The position numbers and the translations under genes were made by a program. A stretch of DNA of 64,000 nt, taken from NCBI GenBank assembly GCA_964495705.1, contig CAZBWS010000002.1, positions 38,311-102,310 on the forward strand, written 5' to 3'. The stretch's first letter is position 1. Each line of letters begins with the position of its first letter. Under the pieces are notes generated by a model, which saw only the letters and a list, made by a program, of their open reading frames with translations, was not told the origin of the DNA and searched no databases. Positions 51,260-59,979 of the stretch are shown piece by piece. The DNA is from CAZBWS01 sp964495705 (GTDB lineage Bacteria > Pseudomonadota > Gammaproteobacteria > HTCC5015).

Positions 51260-53164
51260 TTATACCTCTTGGTAAATCTCTGCGCCCTTCTCTTTGAACT
51301 CTTCAGACTTCTCTTGCAAGCCTTGCTCTACGGCTATTTTAATATTGCCAATTTTTTGCTGCGCAGCGTAATCACGAACATCTTGGGTGATTTTCATAGA
51401 GCAAAATTTAGGCCCACACATAGAGCAGAAGTGTGCGACTTTAGCAGAGTCTTTAGGCAGTGTTTCATCGTGGTATTCACGCGCGCGCTCTGGGTCTAAG
51501 CCTAAGTTAAATTGATCTTCCCAGCGGAACTCGAAACGCGCTTTAGATAGTGCGTTATCGCGCACTTGAGCACCTGGCAAACCCTTAGCTAGATCGGCCG
51601 CGTGAGCTGCCAACTTATAGGTGATAATACCATCTCGAACATCGGCTTTATTAGGCAAACCTAAATGCTCCTTAGGTGTCACATAGCACAGCATTGCTGT
51701 GCCATACCAACCAATCGTGGCCGCGCCAATACCTGAGGTAATATGGTCATAGCCGGGAGCAATGTCCGTCGTCAAAGGCCCAAGGGTATAGAAAGGTGCT
51801 TCAAAACACTCGTCTAATTCCTTGTCCATATTGTCTTTAATCATGTGCATAGGCACATGGCCAGGGCCTTCAATCATCACTTGCACATCGTGCTTCCAAG
51901 CAATCTTAGTTAACTCTCCCAAAGTTTCCAGTTCACCGAACTGCGCGGCGTCATTAGCATCAGCAATCGACCCCGGACGCAAGCCATCACCGAGTGAAAA
52001 AGTTACATCATAAGCCTTCATGATTTCACAGATTTCTTCAAAGTGAGTATATAGGAAGTTTTCTTTGTGATGCGCCAAACACCACTTCGCCATAATAGAT
52101 CCACCACGAGAAACGATACCCGTTACACGCTCTGCCGTTAATGGCACATAGCGCAGCAACACGCCAGCATGGATAGTAAAGTAATCCACGCCCTGTTCGG
52201 CCTGTTCAATTAATGTGTCACGAAATAACTCCCAGGTTAGATCTTCAGGCTTGCCGTTGACTTTCTCCAAGGCCTGATAAATAGGCACTGTACCAATGGG
52301 CATCGGTGCATTACGCAAAATCCATTCGCGAGTTTCGTGAATATTTTTCCCCGTCGACAAGTCCATTAATGTATCGCCACCCCAACGTGCCGACCAAGCC
52401 ATTTTTTCTACTTCTTCAGTAATAGAAGATGTCACCGCCGAATTGCCGATATTGGTATTGATCTTTACACGAAAGTTGCGGCCAATAATCATTGGCTCCA
52501 GTTCAGGGTGGTTGATATTGGCAGTAATTACCGCGCGACCTTCGGCTACTTCTAAGCGAACAAATTCAGGAGTAATTTCTTCCGGTAAATTAGCGCCGAA
52601 ATTTTGCCCTGGGTGCTGTTTCAATAATTTTCTGGCCACAACGTCTGTCTTAGCTTGCGCGCGCAGCTCATTTAAACGTGCTGTTTCACGAATCGCGATG
52701 TACTCCATCTCTGGGGTAATAACCCCCTGGCGAGCGTAATGCATTTGCGTCACGTTCTTACCGCGCTTAGCACGGCGTGGCTTGTGTAAGTGTTCAAAGC
52801 GCAAGTGTGCCAAGCTAGGATCTTCTTGGCGCTGTAGGCCATACTCAGAACTAGGGCCTTCGAGCTGTTCTGTATCACCGCGATCCAACACCCATTGCTC
52901 ACGCAAGCCCGGCAAACCCTTCATCAAATCAATTTCAATATCAGGGTCAGTAAAGGGCCCAGATGTATCGTAGATGGTGATCGGAGGATTATCTTCGTTA
53001 AGCCCCTGAGTCGTCGTTGGCGCACATTCCACCTCACGCATTCCAACACGCAAATCTGGGCGAGAACCCTGCACATAAACTTTTTTAGATTTTGGAAAAG
53101 GCTTGGTGATTTCTTCAGATAATTTTAGTGCTTGCTGGACAAAATCTTCAGGGATTGCGCTCAT
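51260..53164 (-). CDS. thiC: Phosphomethylpyrimidine synthase ThiC
   Basis: About 634 residues from ATG at 53164 (MSAIPEDFVQQALKLSEEIT). The frame continues open to 53242, but that part is riboswitch leader, and CGGAGA lies just before 53164. Family motifs include YTHFEEICEIMKAYDVTFSL, DGLRPGSIADANDAAQFGEL and the radical-SAM cysteines CSMCGPKFC near the C-terminus. It converts aminoimidazole ribotide to HMP phosphate for thiamine synthesis. It is under a TPP riboswitch. A repeat hairpin ends the transcript. Confidence 0.97.
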   Translation of the reverse strand: MSAIPEDFVQQALKLSEEITKPFPKSKKVYVQGSRPDLRVGMREVECAPTTTQGLNEDNPPITIYDTSGPFTDPDIEIDLMKGLPGLREQWVLDRGDTEQLEGPSSEYGLQRQEDPSLAHLRFEHLHKPRRAKRGKNVTQMHYARQGVITPEMEYIAIRETARLNELRAQAKTDVVARKLLKQHPGQNFGANLPEEITPEFVRLEVAEGRAVITANINHPELEPMIIGRNFRVKINTNIGNSAVTSSITEEVEKMAWSARWGGDTLMDLSTGKNIHETREWILRNAPMPIGTVPIYQALEKVNGKPEDLTWELFRDTLIEQAEQGVDYFTIHAGVLLRYVPLTAERVTGIVSRGGSIMAKWCLAHHKENFLYTHFEEICEIMKAYDVTFSLGDGLRPGSIADANDAAQFGELETLGELTKIAWKHDVQVMIEGPGHVPMHMIKDNMDKELDECFEAPFYTLGPLTTDIAPGYDHITSGIGAATIGWYGTAMLCYVTPKEHLGLPNKADVRDGIITYKLAAHAADLAKGLPGAQVRDNALSKARFEFRWEDQFNLGLDPERAREYHDETLPKDSAKVAHFCSMCGPKFCSMKITQDVRDYAAQQKIGNIKIAVEQGLQEKSEEFKEKGAEIYQEV

Positions 53165-53174
53165 GGTATTCTCC

Positions 53175-53188
53175 GCTGGTAGACCAGC
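53175..53188 (-). promoter_or_regulatory. Hairpin directly before the thiC ribosome binding site
   Basis: GCTGG and CCAGC pair around TCTA and touch the GGAG of the ribosome binding site, so the stem could be the switching helix that controls translation. The 3' arm would have to pair elsewhere in the other state. Confidence 0.5.
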
Positions 53189-53216
53189 ATGATGCGCGAG
53201 AAGCCGGTTGTGCAAA

Positions 53217-53226
53217 CTATCCGCAT
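53217..53226 (-). repeat. Single ATGCGGATAG repeat core in the thiC leader
   Basis: Exact 10-base core on the minus strand, in the untranslated leader between riboswitch and start codon. It has no inverted partner. Confidence 0.7.
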
Positions 53227-53246
53227 GCGCAGCCAGCAACACATAA

Positions 53247-53338
53247 CTTCCCTACGCCAATATTAATTAGTTCAGGTTCAAAGGGTTTTTCTCAACACTG
53301 TATGTATTATGAAGTAAGTGTACCCCTAGTTATGCTCG
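53247..53338 (-). promoter_or_regulatory. TPP riboswitch (thi box) upstream of thiC
   Basis: Read on the minus strand: TAGGGGTACACTT, then GTTGAGA, AACCCTTTGAACCTGA and GGCGTAGGGAA. This is the thi-box order of a TPP riboswitch (GGGGxxC, CTGAGA, ACCCxxxGAACCTGA, GCGxAGGGAA). The usual CTGAGA is TTGAGA here. It should lower thiC expression when thiamine pyrophosphate is high. The interval 53339-53582 between the riboswitch and the GMC gene holds the two divergent promoters and nothing else recognised. Confidence 0.9.
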
Positions 53339-53582
53339 AACTTTATATGTATAAAGGCGCATTCGCAAGGCATTATAATAAAGTCACTTTTTCACCAACT
53401 TGGCGCAAAAAGATGCTTTAACAGCCAATATATGAACGATTTTTGACAGACATACCGATAAAATCGTTTATGTACTCACTTTTACTCGGGCTATCCGCTA
53501 TAAAAGGCAAGAGAACACAAAAACATAAGTGACAGTTACTCGCTTTACGGGTAATATAAGAACACATTGACTGTGCAGGCGC

Positions 53583-55052
53583 ATGATGACTAAACAGATT
53601 TACGACTTTATTATCATTGGCTCAGGGGCATCAGGGGGCGTTATGGCGCATCGCCTGACTCAAGCCGGTGCCCACTGCTTAATGCTTGAAGCGGGCCAGG
53701 ACTTAGGCCCAAAAACATATCCAGCAAATGAGATGCGCGCCAATGCAAAGTTAATGTGGTCAGGTGGCACAGACTTCACTACCGATGCCAAAACGATTTT
53801 ACTGCGTGGCAAAGTCGTCGGCGGCGGCACTATTATTAACCAGTGCCTACTCGACCGCTTTGATGATATCGCCCTAGACGACTGGTCCGATCGCTCAGGT
53901 ATAAGGAGTCTCAGTGTCGAGGGAATGAGCCCTTATTATGATACCGCCGAAGCACTTATAAATTTGCACGAATACCAGCAGCAAGACTTCAATCGCAATG
54001 CCCAACTCTACGCTGACTCCTTTGATGATTGCGGCTATGAGTGGGACTACCTACGCCGTGGTGAATCTAATTGTGGCGGCTTATGTGATAGCGGCCAAGG
54101 TCGCAAGAATGACTGCATTGTTTGCCTAGGTGGCTGCCCACGCAAGTCCAAACAAAGTAGCGCTGTCACCTCCTTGGCTCGCGCTCGAGCCCAAGGCCTA
54201 GAGCTGCGTGCCAACTTCGAAGTTGATGGCGTCATCCACGGTAAAAACCAAGTAGTGGTACACGGCACACAAAATGGCGAGCCACAGGTCGTCTATGCAC
54301 GCCGCTTAGTCATGGCTGCTGGCGCCCTTGGCTCTAGTAAAATACTGTTGAAGTCTGGCATGAAGAATAAATTGCCAGCCCTTGGCGAGCGCTTCTTCTG
54401 TCACCCCCAATATATGAGCATAGGCTTTATGCGCGACGAAGTGGACGCCCATAAAGGCGCCTTACAGTCGGTTAAGTCAACTGACCCACGCTTCCGCCAA
54501 CAGGGCTTCAAACTAGAAAATGTTTTTGCTGGCCCCATCGCCGTAGCCATGTTGAAAGATGGCTTTGGTGCTGATCACCATAAATTTATGCGGCGTTATC
54601 GCAACATGGCCTGTATCGAAGTTTCTGTACGCGACGAAGAACCCGGCACCATTAGCATCAACAACAGTGGCAAGCTCGTAGTCAACAAACCTACCGATGG
54701 CGTCGATGCAGCAAAGGCCGCCGCAGGCAATCACGTAGTTGAGGAACTGCTCGCTTCGATGGGTTGTTATGAAACTATGCAATCGCGCTTGCAAATTGGC
54801 CTCCATCTAATGGGCGGCTGTGCCATTGGTGAAAATTCTAGTCGCTCGGTTGTACAGCCCAACTTCCAAGTCTACGGGCACGAAAATATTTACATGGCCG
54901 ACGGAGGCATATACCCCTCTGCCCCGGGTATCAATCCATCGCTTACGATTATGGCCATGAGCCATAAAGCCGCTGATAGTATTTTGGCAGACGTGGGCCA
55001 CGACTTCACCCAGACTCAAAAAAAAATACACAGCCTTAAGGAGGTCTCTTAA
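53583..55052 (+). CDS. GMC family alcohol dehydrogenase/oxidoreductase
   Basis: A 489-residue flavoprotein of the glucose-methanol-choline family: the FAD-binding IIGSGASGGVMAHRLTQAG (about residues 11-29), VVGGGTIINQCLLDRF, a late AGALGSSKILLKSGM and the C-terminal HLMGGCAIGENSSRSVVQPN and YPSAPGINPSLTIMAMSHKA motifs. A Cys-rich insert (residues about 160-190, CGGLCDSG then CIVCLGGCP) is like that of cholesterol-oxidase-type members. It probably oxidises a hydrophobic alcohol to an aldehyde. It is the first gene of a three-gene module with the small protein and the aldehyde dehydrogenase. Confidence 0.87.
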   Translation: MMTKQIYDFIIIGSGASGGVMAHRLTQAGAHCLMLEAGQDLGPKTYPANEMRANAKLMWSGGTDFTTDAKTILLRGKVVGGGTIINQCLLDRFDDIALDDWSDRSGIRSLSVEGMSPYYDTAEALINLHEYQQQDFNRNAQLYADSFDDCGYEWDYLRRGESNCGGLCDSGQGRKNDCIVCLGGCPRKSKQSSAVTSLARARAQGLELRANFEVDGVIHGKNQVVVHGTQNGEPQVVYARRLVMAAGALGSSKILLKSGMKNKLPALGERFFCHPQYMSIGFMRDEVDAHKGALQSVKSTDPRFRQQGFKLENVFAGPIAVAMLKDGFGADHHKFMRRYRNMACIEVSVRDEEPGTISINNSGKLVVNKPTDGVDAAKAAAGNHVVEELLASMGCYETMQSRLQIGLHLMGGCAIGENSSRSVVQPNFQVYGHENIYMADGGIYPSAPGINPSLTIMAMSHKAADSILADVGHDFTQTQKKIHSLKEVS

Positions 55053-55477
55053 TGGATTATCCGCATTCGAAATATTTAAGTAGAGCCGCTCTTAAGGGCT
55101 TAGATAAAGTCGGTGATGTTGTCTTGCCAGGCGAGCCTCACAGCGACAATGGATTCCCCAGCTTCAGTGAAACAGGTTGTATCTACCATGTCGATGAAGT
55201 ACTGGTAACCACAGCCTGTGATGATGTTAAAGCGCTAAATGTATTACTCGCCATTCTCGGGCTATTGCCATCATTTATCACTCGCAGACTTCTACAGCTC
55301 TCTGGCCTAGAAAAACACGCACCGGGGCTACTCGGCACTGCTCTACGCTTACTCGGTGTCGCGCTACGCGGTGTACCAGTAAGCCTCTATTACTCTAACT
55401 TAACTGGCCCAGGCTATACGGGAAAGACGGTGCATGAAGTCATGGGCTATCAAGTGCAGTGTGAACCCGACTATTAA
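55052..55477 (+). CDS. Small partner protein of the GMC dehydrogenase
   Basis: A 141-residue protein with no family I can name. It has one or two hydrophobic segments (ALNVLLAILGLLPSFITRRL and GLLGTALRLLGVALRGVPVS), no signal peptide and an N-terminus with LKGLDKVGDVVLPGEPHSDN. Its ATG overlaps the GMC stop (TAATG), and a perfect Shine-Dalgarno, AAGGAGGT, lies in the end of the GMC gene. This tight link suggests a subunit or membrane anchor of the GMC enzyme, by analogy to small subunits of other GMC dehydrogenases. Confidence 0.55.
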   Translation: MDYPHSKYLSRAALKGLDKVGDVVLPGEPHSDNGFPSFSETGCIYHVDEVLVTTACDDVKALNVLLAILGLLPSFITRRLLQLSGLEKHAPGLLGTALRLLGVALRGVPVSLYYSNLTGPGYTGKTVHEVMGYQVQCEPDY

Positions 55478-55558
55478 AGCTTTCTATAGACATATAAATA
55501 AACTCTGCATCGACAACACTAATGCTGCCGATGCATAAGATATAAACAGGACCTCAAC

Positions 55559-57082
55559 ATGACCGCTACTGCCAAAAAAGTAACCACGCTTCACGAAATC
55601 ACTGACACCGAAGCCCAAGACATCATGGCGCGTGCCCAAGAGTCTTTTAAGGACCTTAAGAACACCACTGTTGCCGAGCGTTGCGCCGAGTTAAAGAAGG
55701 TGATGCATAAATTTTATTCCATGCGCGAAGAAATTATTGATCGTGTTTGCGCAGAGAATGGCAAGGCACGTACCGATGCACTCGTCTCTGATGTCATGAG
55801 CGCCCTAGACGCTCTAGAATGGCTAGCCGATCACGGTGAAGAGGTACTGGCTGATAAAAAAGTCAAAACACCACTGATGTTACTGGGTAAATCGTCCAAA
55901 ATTTATCAAGAAGCACTCGGCCCCTGCTTACTGATCACCCCTTGGAACTACCCATGGAATAATGGCATCATCTTTACTATGACAGGCTTTATCGCTGGCT
56001 GTTCTATCATCTACAAGCCATCCGAGCACACGCCTTTGAAGGGCCTTTTTGAAGAAGTGTTCTCTGCATCACCATTGATCAAGCAAAGTATTCAAGTGGT
56101 CTACGGCTCAGGTGTCAGCGCCGTTAAACTAATTGACCAGCGCCCATCTAAAATATTTTTCACCGGCTCGAACCGCACGGGTACCAAGATCATGGAGCAA
56201 GCCTCTAAGTACCTAATTCCCCTAGAGTTGGAGCTAGGTGGAAAAGATCCCGCTATCGTCTTTGAAGATGTCGATCTAAAGCGCACTATTGCCGGCACCC
56301 TATGGGGCGCGCTGACTAACACCGGGCAATCCTGCACATCTATTGAAAAACTCATTGTGCATGAAAGTATTTATGACGAATTTCTTGAGCAACTGACAGC
56401 GGCATGCCAAAACTTAGTCATTAACAACGGCGATCGCGGCGATGCTGACATCGGCGCCATGACTGTGAGCTTCCAAAAAGACATCGTCGCTCGCCATGTT
56501 GAGGACGCCAAGGCCAAAGGGGCAACGATTGTCTGTGGCGGGGAAGACATGGGTAATGGCTTCTACGCACCAACCATCATTACTAACATTCCTGCCGATG
56601 CCGCGCTCAACCACGAAGAGACTTTTGGCCCCCTCATCCCCGTGTATAAATTCAGCACTGAAGCAGAAGCTATTGAAATGGGCAACGCCGGTGAATTCGG
56701 TCTATCCGCATCAGTCTGGTCCAAGGACCTTAAACGAGCAGATCGCATTGCCCGCTCCCTTGAGGTGGGTGCCGTCAGCATTAACAATGTTATGCTGACC
56801 GAAGGCCAGCCTTTTCTACCCTTTGGCGGCCGTAAGCAATCAGGCTTTGGTAGAGTGCATGGTGCAGAAGGTCTGCTTGGCTGGACGGCTAGCAAGGCTA
56901 TTATTGTTGATAAGCAAAGCAGTAAAATAGAGGGTAATTGGTACCCCTACACGATGAAAAAATACCGTTTATTGGATAGTTTGATCGCTAGCATTATGCT
57001 TCACAACCCCATTGCTAAGCTGATTAAAATTGCGATTGCAGGCCTCCCCCTAGAGAGCCACTCACAAAAACCGAGGAAATAA
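55559..57082 (+). CDS. Aldehyde dehydrogenase
   Basis: A 507-residue NAD(P)-dependent aldehyde dehydrogenase: LLITPWNYPWN near residue 121, FFTGSNRTGTKIM, the glutamate in LELELGGKDPAIV and the catalytic cysteine in NTGQSCTSIEKL, then FGPLIPVYKF. It resembles the long-chain or membrane-associated type, with a C-terminal tail of about 50 residues including a hydrophobic stretch. It follows the GMC module after 81 bases with its own ribosome binding site (ACAGGAC). It would oxidise the aldehyde made by the GMC enzyme to an acid. A repeat core is in the gene at 56702-56711. Confidence 0.93.
   Translation: MTATAKKVTTLHEITDTEAQDIMARAQESFKDLKNTTVAERCAELKKVMHKFYSMREEIIDRVCAENGKARTDALVSDVMSALDALEWLADHGEEVLADKKVKTPLMLLGKSSKIYQEALGPCLLITPWNYPWNNGIIFTMTGFIAGCSIIYKPSEHTPLKGLFEEVFSASPLIKQSIQVVYGSGVSAVKLIDQRPSKIFFTGSNRTGTKIMEQASKYLIPLELELGGKDPAIVFEDVDLKRTIAGTLWGALTNTGQSCTSIEKLIVHESIYDEFLEQLTAACQNLVINNGDRGDADIGAMTVSFQKDIVARHVEDAKAKGATIVCGGEDMGNGFYAPTIITNIPADAALNHEETFGPLIPVYKFSTEAEAIEMGNAGEFGLSASVWSKDLKRADRIARSLEVGAVSINNVMLTEGQPFLPFGGRKQSGFGRVHGAEGLLGWTASKAIIVDKQSSKIEGNWYPYTMKKYRLLDSLIASIMLHNPIAKLIKIAIAGLPLESHSQKPRK
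56702..56711 (-). repeat. Single ATGCGGATAG repeat core inside the aldehyde dehydrogenase gene
   Basis: Exact 10-base core on the minus strand, in coding sequence and without partner. The consensus does not extend further than one base. Confidence 0.65.
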
Positions 57083-57110
57083 AGTAAAAAGGCATATGCA
57101 TTGAGAATAA

Positions 57111-57138
57111 AGTGTAATTTTTACTGAAAAATTACACT
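57111..57138. terminator. AT-rich inverted repeat after the aldehyde dehydrogenase gene
   Basis: The 12-base arms AGTGTAATTTTT (57111-57122) and AAAAATTACACT (57127-57138) are perfect complements. There is no T tract beyond the arm, so it may be a terminator or an operator. Confidence 0.5.
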
Positions 57139-57242
57139 AAATTCATAATGCTTTTACAGTCTTTCCCTATAGTTACTTATAAGCCCTTTGTGTTATTGCC
57201 CATAACACAACAAAGCCTAAAGGCTCCCAAGCCTATATTCCA

Positions 57243-57271
57243 AGCCCTGAAATTTATCAGGGCTTTTTTTT
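57243..57271 (+). terminator. Intrinsic terminator between the aldehyde dehydrogenase and rhodanese genes
   Basis: AGCCCTGA (57243-57250) and TCAGGGCT (57257-57264), followed by eight T residues. About 160 bases after the dehydrogenase stop. Confidence 0.85.
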
Positions 57272-57360
57272 GCGCACAGGCTTAACACAACAATGACGCC
57301 ATGTTTCTTCTAGCGCCACATCCTGTAAACTCTGAATGTTATCTAACCTAGAATATAGCC

Positions 57361-57675
57361 ATGCAAACAATCAGCGCCACCGAACTGAGCCTATACCTGA
57401 ACGAAAACAAACCGATGTTGTTAGATGTCAGAGAACCTACCGAATACGAAATTTGTCGCATAGACAACTCCACGCTCATTCCCATGGGTGAGATTACCTC
57501 ACGTATTCAAGAATTGGATGAGGATGATGAAATCATCTGCATCTGTCATCACGGTATGCGTAGCTTACAAGTTGCCATGTACCTAGAGAGCCAGGGCTTT
57601 AGCAATATGGTCAACCTCAACGGCGGCATTGAAGCTTGGGCCAGCGACGTCGACAAGGATATGCCGCATTATTAA
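57361..57675 (+). CDS. Rhodanese-like sulfurtransferase domain protein
   Basis: A 104-residue single rhodanese domain: MLLDVREPTEYEICRIDNST near the start and the active-site loop CHHGMRS (Cys at about residue 61), then NLNGGIEAWASDVD at the end. It would carry sulfur as a persulfide; the partner is unknown. The stop is followed after one base by the tolC ATG, so the two are co-transcribed, an arrangement seen in other gammaproteobacteria. Confidence 0.93.
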   Translation: MQTISATELSLYLNENKPMLLDVREPTEYEICRIDNSTLIPMGEITSRIQELDEDDEIICICHHGMRSLQVAMYLESQGFSNMVNLNGGIEAWASDVDKDMPHY

Positions 57676-57676
57676 T

Positions 57677-58993
57677 ATGAACACCATTAAATTAAGCGCT
57701 GTTATCTGGCTTTGTTGCTTAGTCTTACCAAGCTATGCAGATAAGCCAGCAATAAACCTATTTGACCTTTACCCACAAGCACGCCTATATGACCCTGAGT
57801 TCACACAAGCTCAGGCCCAGTGGCTCAGTGAGCAAGAAAGTTACCCGCAAGCCCGTGCCAACTTACTCCCCAATATCAGCGCTGAAGCGAATTACACCAA
57901 GGCCGACACGGAAAACCGCGGAGGGCTGAGCAGTTTCATACAAGGAGGAGAGACCAACACAGAAGGCTATAATGTCACTCTAAGCCAATCTATTTATAAT
58001 CACGGGGCATGGGCAGGCTTAAGCGCAGCAAAACAAAAAGTGCTTAGCGCCGCTGCCAGTTTCAAGGCCGCCGAACAAAACCTAGTACTGCGTTTAGCAC
58101 AAGCTTATTTCAATGCTCTTTCCGCACAAGACAGCCTTGCTTTTTCGCAGTCAGAACAATTGGCTATACAGCGTCAGTTACAAGACACACAAGAGCGCTT
58201 TGATGTAGGCATGATTGCGATCACTGACCTACATGAAACCCAAGCGGCGGCAGATCTTGCCACTGCGCGCGCTATCGAAGCCGAAAACACCCTACAGAGC
58301 ACACGAGAAAACCTCTACGCAATGACAGGGGTGCAGACCAAGCCAGAGCCAGTCAGCAACAAGCTCAAACTGCGCCCTCCCTCTCCTAATGCAATCCAGC
58401 ACTGGCAAGACGCAGCCCTGCTGGGCAATGCAGACCTGCTAGCAGCACAGTCCACTTATACCTCTCTCGTCGCCGAGGTGAAAGCTCAGCGCTCGGGGCA
58501 CTATCCCAACCTAGAACTGATCGCTCAACACAGCCAAAACGAGCAGTCGGGTGGCACACTGGGCACCACAGAAAGCGAAGACAATCGCCTAATTGTGCGT
58601 CTAAATGTGCCTCTTTACGCTGGCGGTAGCGTCAATGCCAAGGTGCGCAGCGCACGCGCCCAAAGAGATGCCGCTAAAAGCCTGCTCAACTGGCGCAAAC
58701 GCAGTGCCCAGCAAACAGCAAGGCAGGCTTTCAACAATGTTAGCGCTGCCATTGCCCGTGCCCAGGCACTGCAAAAAGCCAAGCTTTCCAGCCAGACATC
58801 CTTAGAGTCTATACAGGCTGGTTATGACGCAGGGACACGTACCAGCACTGATGTACTCAATGCCGAGCGCGAAGTGCTGCGCGCCAAGCGCGACCTATCC
58901 CGTGCACGCTATGACTACCTGTTGAACCAGTTGCGTTTAAAGCAATCTGCAGGGCAGTTAAGTCATAATGACCTTAAAAAGCTAAGCCATTAA
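57677..58993 (+). CDS. tolC: TolC family outer membrane efflux protein
   Basis: About 438 residues from ATG at 57677. The frame opens at 57629, but the ATG gives a proper signal peptide (IKLSAVIWLCCLVLPSYA). The two-fold repeated helical-barrel pattern is clear: the LAQAYFNALSAQDSLAFSQS helix, RFDVGMIAITDLHETQAA, and in the second half GYDAGTRTSTDVLNAERE. It forms the outer-membrane channel for type I export and RND efflux. No periplasmic adaptor or inner-membrane pump gene is next to it, so it serves pumps encoded elsewhere. Confidence 0.93.
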   Translation: MNTIKLSAVIWLCCLVLPSYADKPAINLFDLYPQARLYDPEFTQAQAQWLSEQESYPQARANLLPNISAEANYTKADTENRGGLSSFIQGGETNTEGYNVTLSQSIYNHGAWAGLSAAKQKVLSAAASFKAAEQNLVLRLAQAYFNALSAQDSLAFSQSEQLAIQRQLQDTQERFDVGMIAITDLHETQAAADLATARAIEAENTLQSTRENLYAMTGVQTKPEPVSNKLKLRPPSPNAIQHWQDAALLGNADLLAAQSTYTSLVAEVKAQRSGHYPNLELIAQHSQNEQSGGTLGTTESEDNRLIVRLNVPLYAGGSVNAKVRSARAQRDAAKSLLNWRKRSAQQTARQAFNNVSAAIARAQALQKAKLSSQTSLESIQAGYDAGTRTSTDVLNAEREVLRAKRDLSRARYDYLLNQLRLKQSAGQLSHNDLKKLSH

Positions 58994-59070
58994 GCGCCAA
59001 ATATAGACTGGAGCAAAGACTCGAATCAAAGCTGCTACAATAGTCATCCATCTTATACATTGCTGGCTTC

Positions 59071-59979
59071 ATGAGCTTTAAACCCGCTAACTATTTGCAC
59101 CCTAGACACTGGCCAACCTGGCTGGGAATTGCTTTAATACGCTTTTTTGGTCTACTGCCTTGGAAGGCGCAACAAAGCCTTGGCAGCTATCTAGGCATGT
59201 TGGCTTTTTATCTCATGAAAGACCGCCGTCGCGTATCGCAGATTAATATCGACTTAGCCTTTCCGGAGCTCACCCAAGCACAGCGCGACGCTTTACTTAA
59301 GCAACACTTCAAATCCAACGGCAAGGGCTTAACTGAACTGGGTACTTTTTGGTGGATGAATGATGAACAATACAAAAGCATCAGCACCATCTATGGTCGC
59401 GAACACTTAGATTCCGCCCAACAGACTGGCAATGTCTTATTATTAGGTGTGCATTTCACGAGTTTGGAGTCTGGCGTGCGCGCTCTCAAGGCCCACGGCT
59501 ATTCGATGCAAGGCATGTACAAGCCTGCAAAAAACCCTTTATTTGAAAACTTTATGTGCGCCCAGCGCGACCGCCACTACGCAGGCATGGTGAGTAACCG
59601 TGAATCCAAACGCTTCATCAAAGATTTACGCAAAGGCCAAATATCTTGGTATGCACCTGATCAAAGCTTTAGTAAAAGCGTCATCTTTGCTCCCTTTTTC
59701 GGGCAGCAAACGGCCAGTCTCACCGCCACGAGTAAGATTGCTAAAATAGCCAAAGCACAAGTGCTGCCCATGTTTGGTATTCGCCGAGAAGACGGCAGCG
59801 GCTATGATATACACATCCTGCCAGCCCTGACTGACTTCCCCTCTGATGATGACTATGCGGACACCTGCAAGGTCAACGCCGCCATGGAGGACATGATCCG
59901 CTACGCCCCTGCTCAATATCTATGGGGGCACCGCCGCTTTAAGAAGCTAGAAAACAGCCGCAACCCCTATAAGAAATGA
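59071..59979 (+). CDS. lpxL: Lipid A lauroyl acyltransferase (LpxL/HtrB family)
   Basis: A 302-residue protein with one N-terminal membrane segment (WLGIALIRFFGLLPW), the HtrB/LpxL motif with the catalytic His/Glu pair in LGVHFTSLESGVRA (H-x4-E), and the RKGQISWYAPDQSF and VLPMFGIRR regions. It transfers a secondary acyl chain to Kdo2-lipid IVA at the inner membrane. Its stop overlaps the waaA start (ATGA), so the two lipid A/Kdo genes are one operon. Whether it is LpxL or LpxM type is not settled by sequence, but LpxL fits better. Confidence 0.92.
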   Translation: MSFKPANYLHPRHWPTWLGIALIRFFGLLPWKAQQSLGSYLGMLAFYLMKDRRRVSQINIDLAFPELTQAQRDALLKQHFKSNGKGLTELGTFWWMNDEQYKSISTIYGREHLDSAQQTGNVLLLGVHFTSLESGVRALKAHGYSMQGMYKPAKNPLFENFMCAQRDRHYAGMVSNRESKRFIKDLRKGQISWYAPDQSFSKSVIFAPFFGQQTASLTATSKIAKIAKAQVLPMFGIRREDGSGYDIHILPALTDFPSDDDYADTCKVNAAMEDMIRYAPAQYLWGHRRFKKLENSRNPYKK

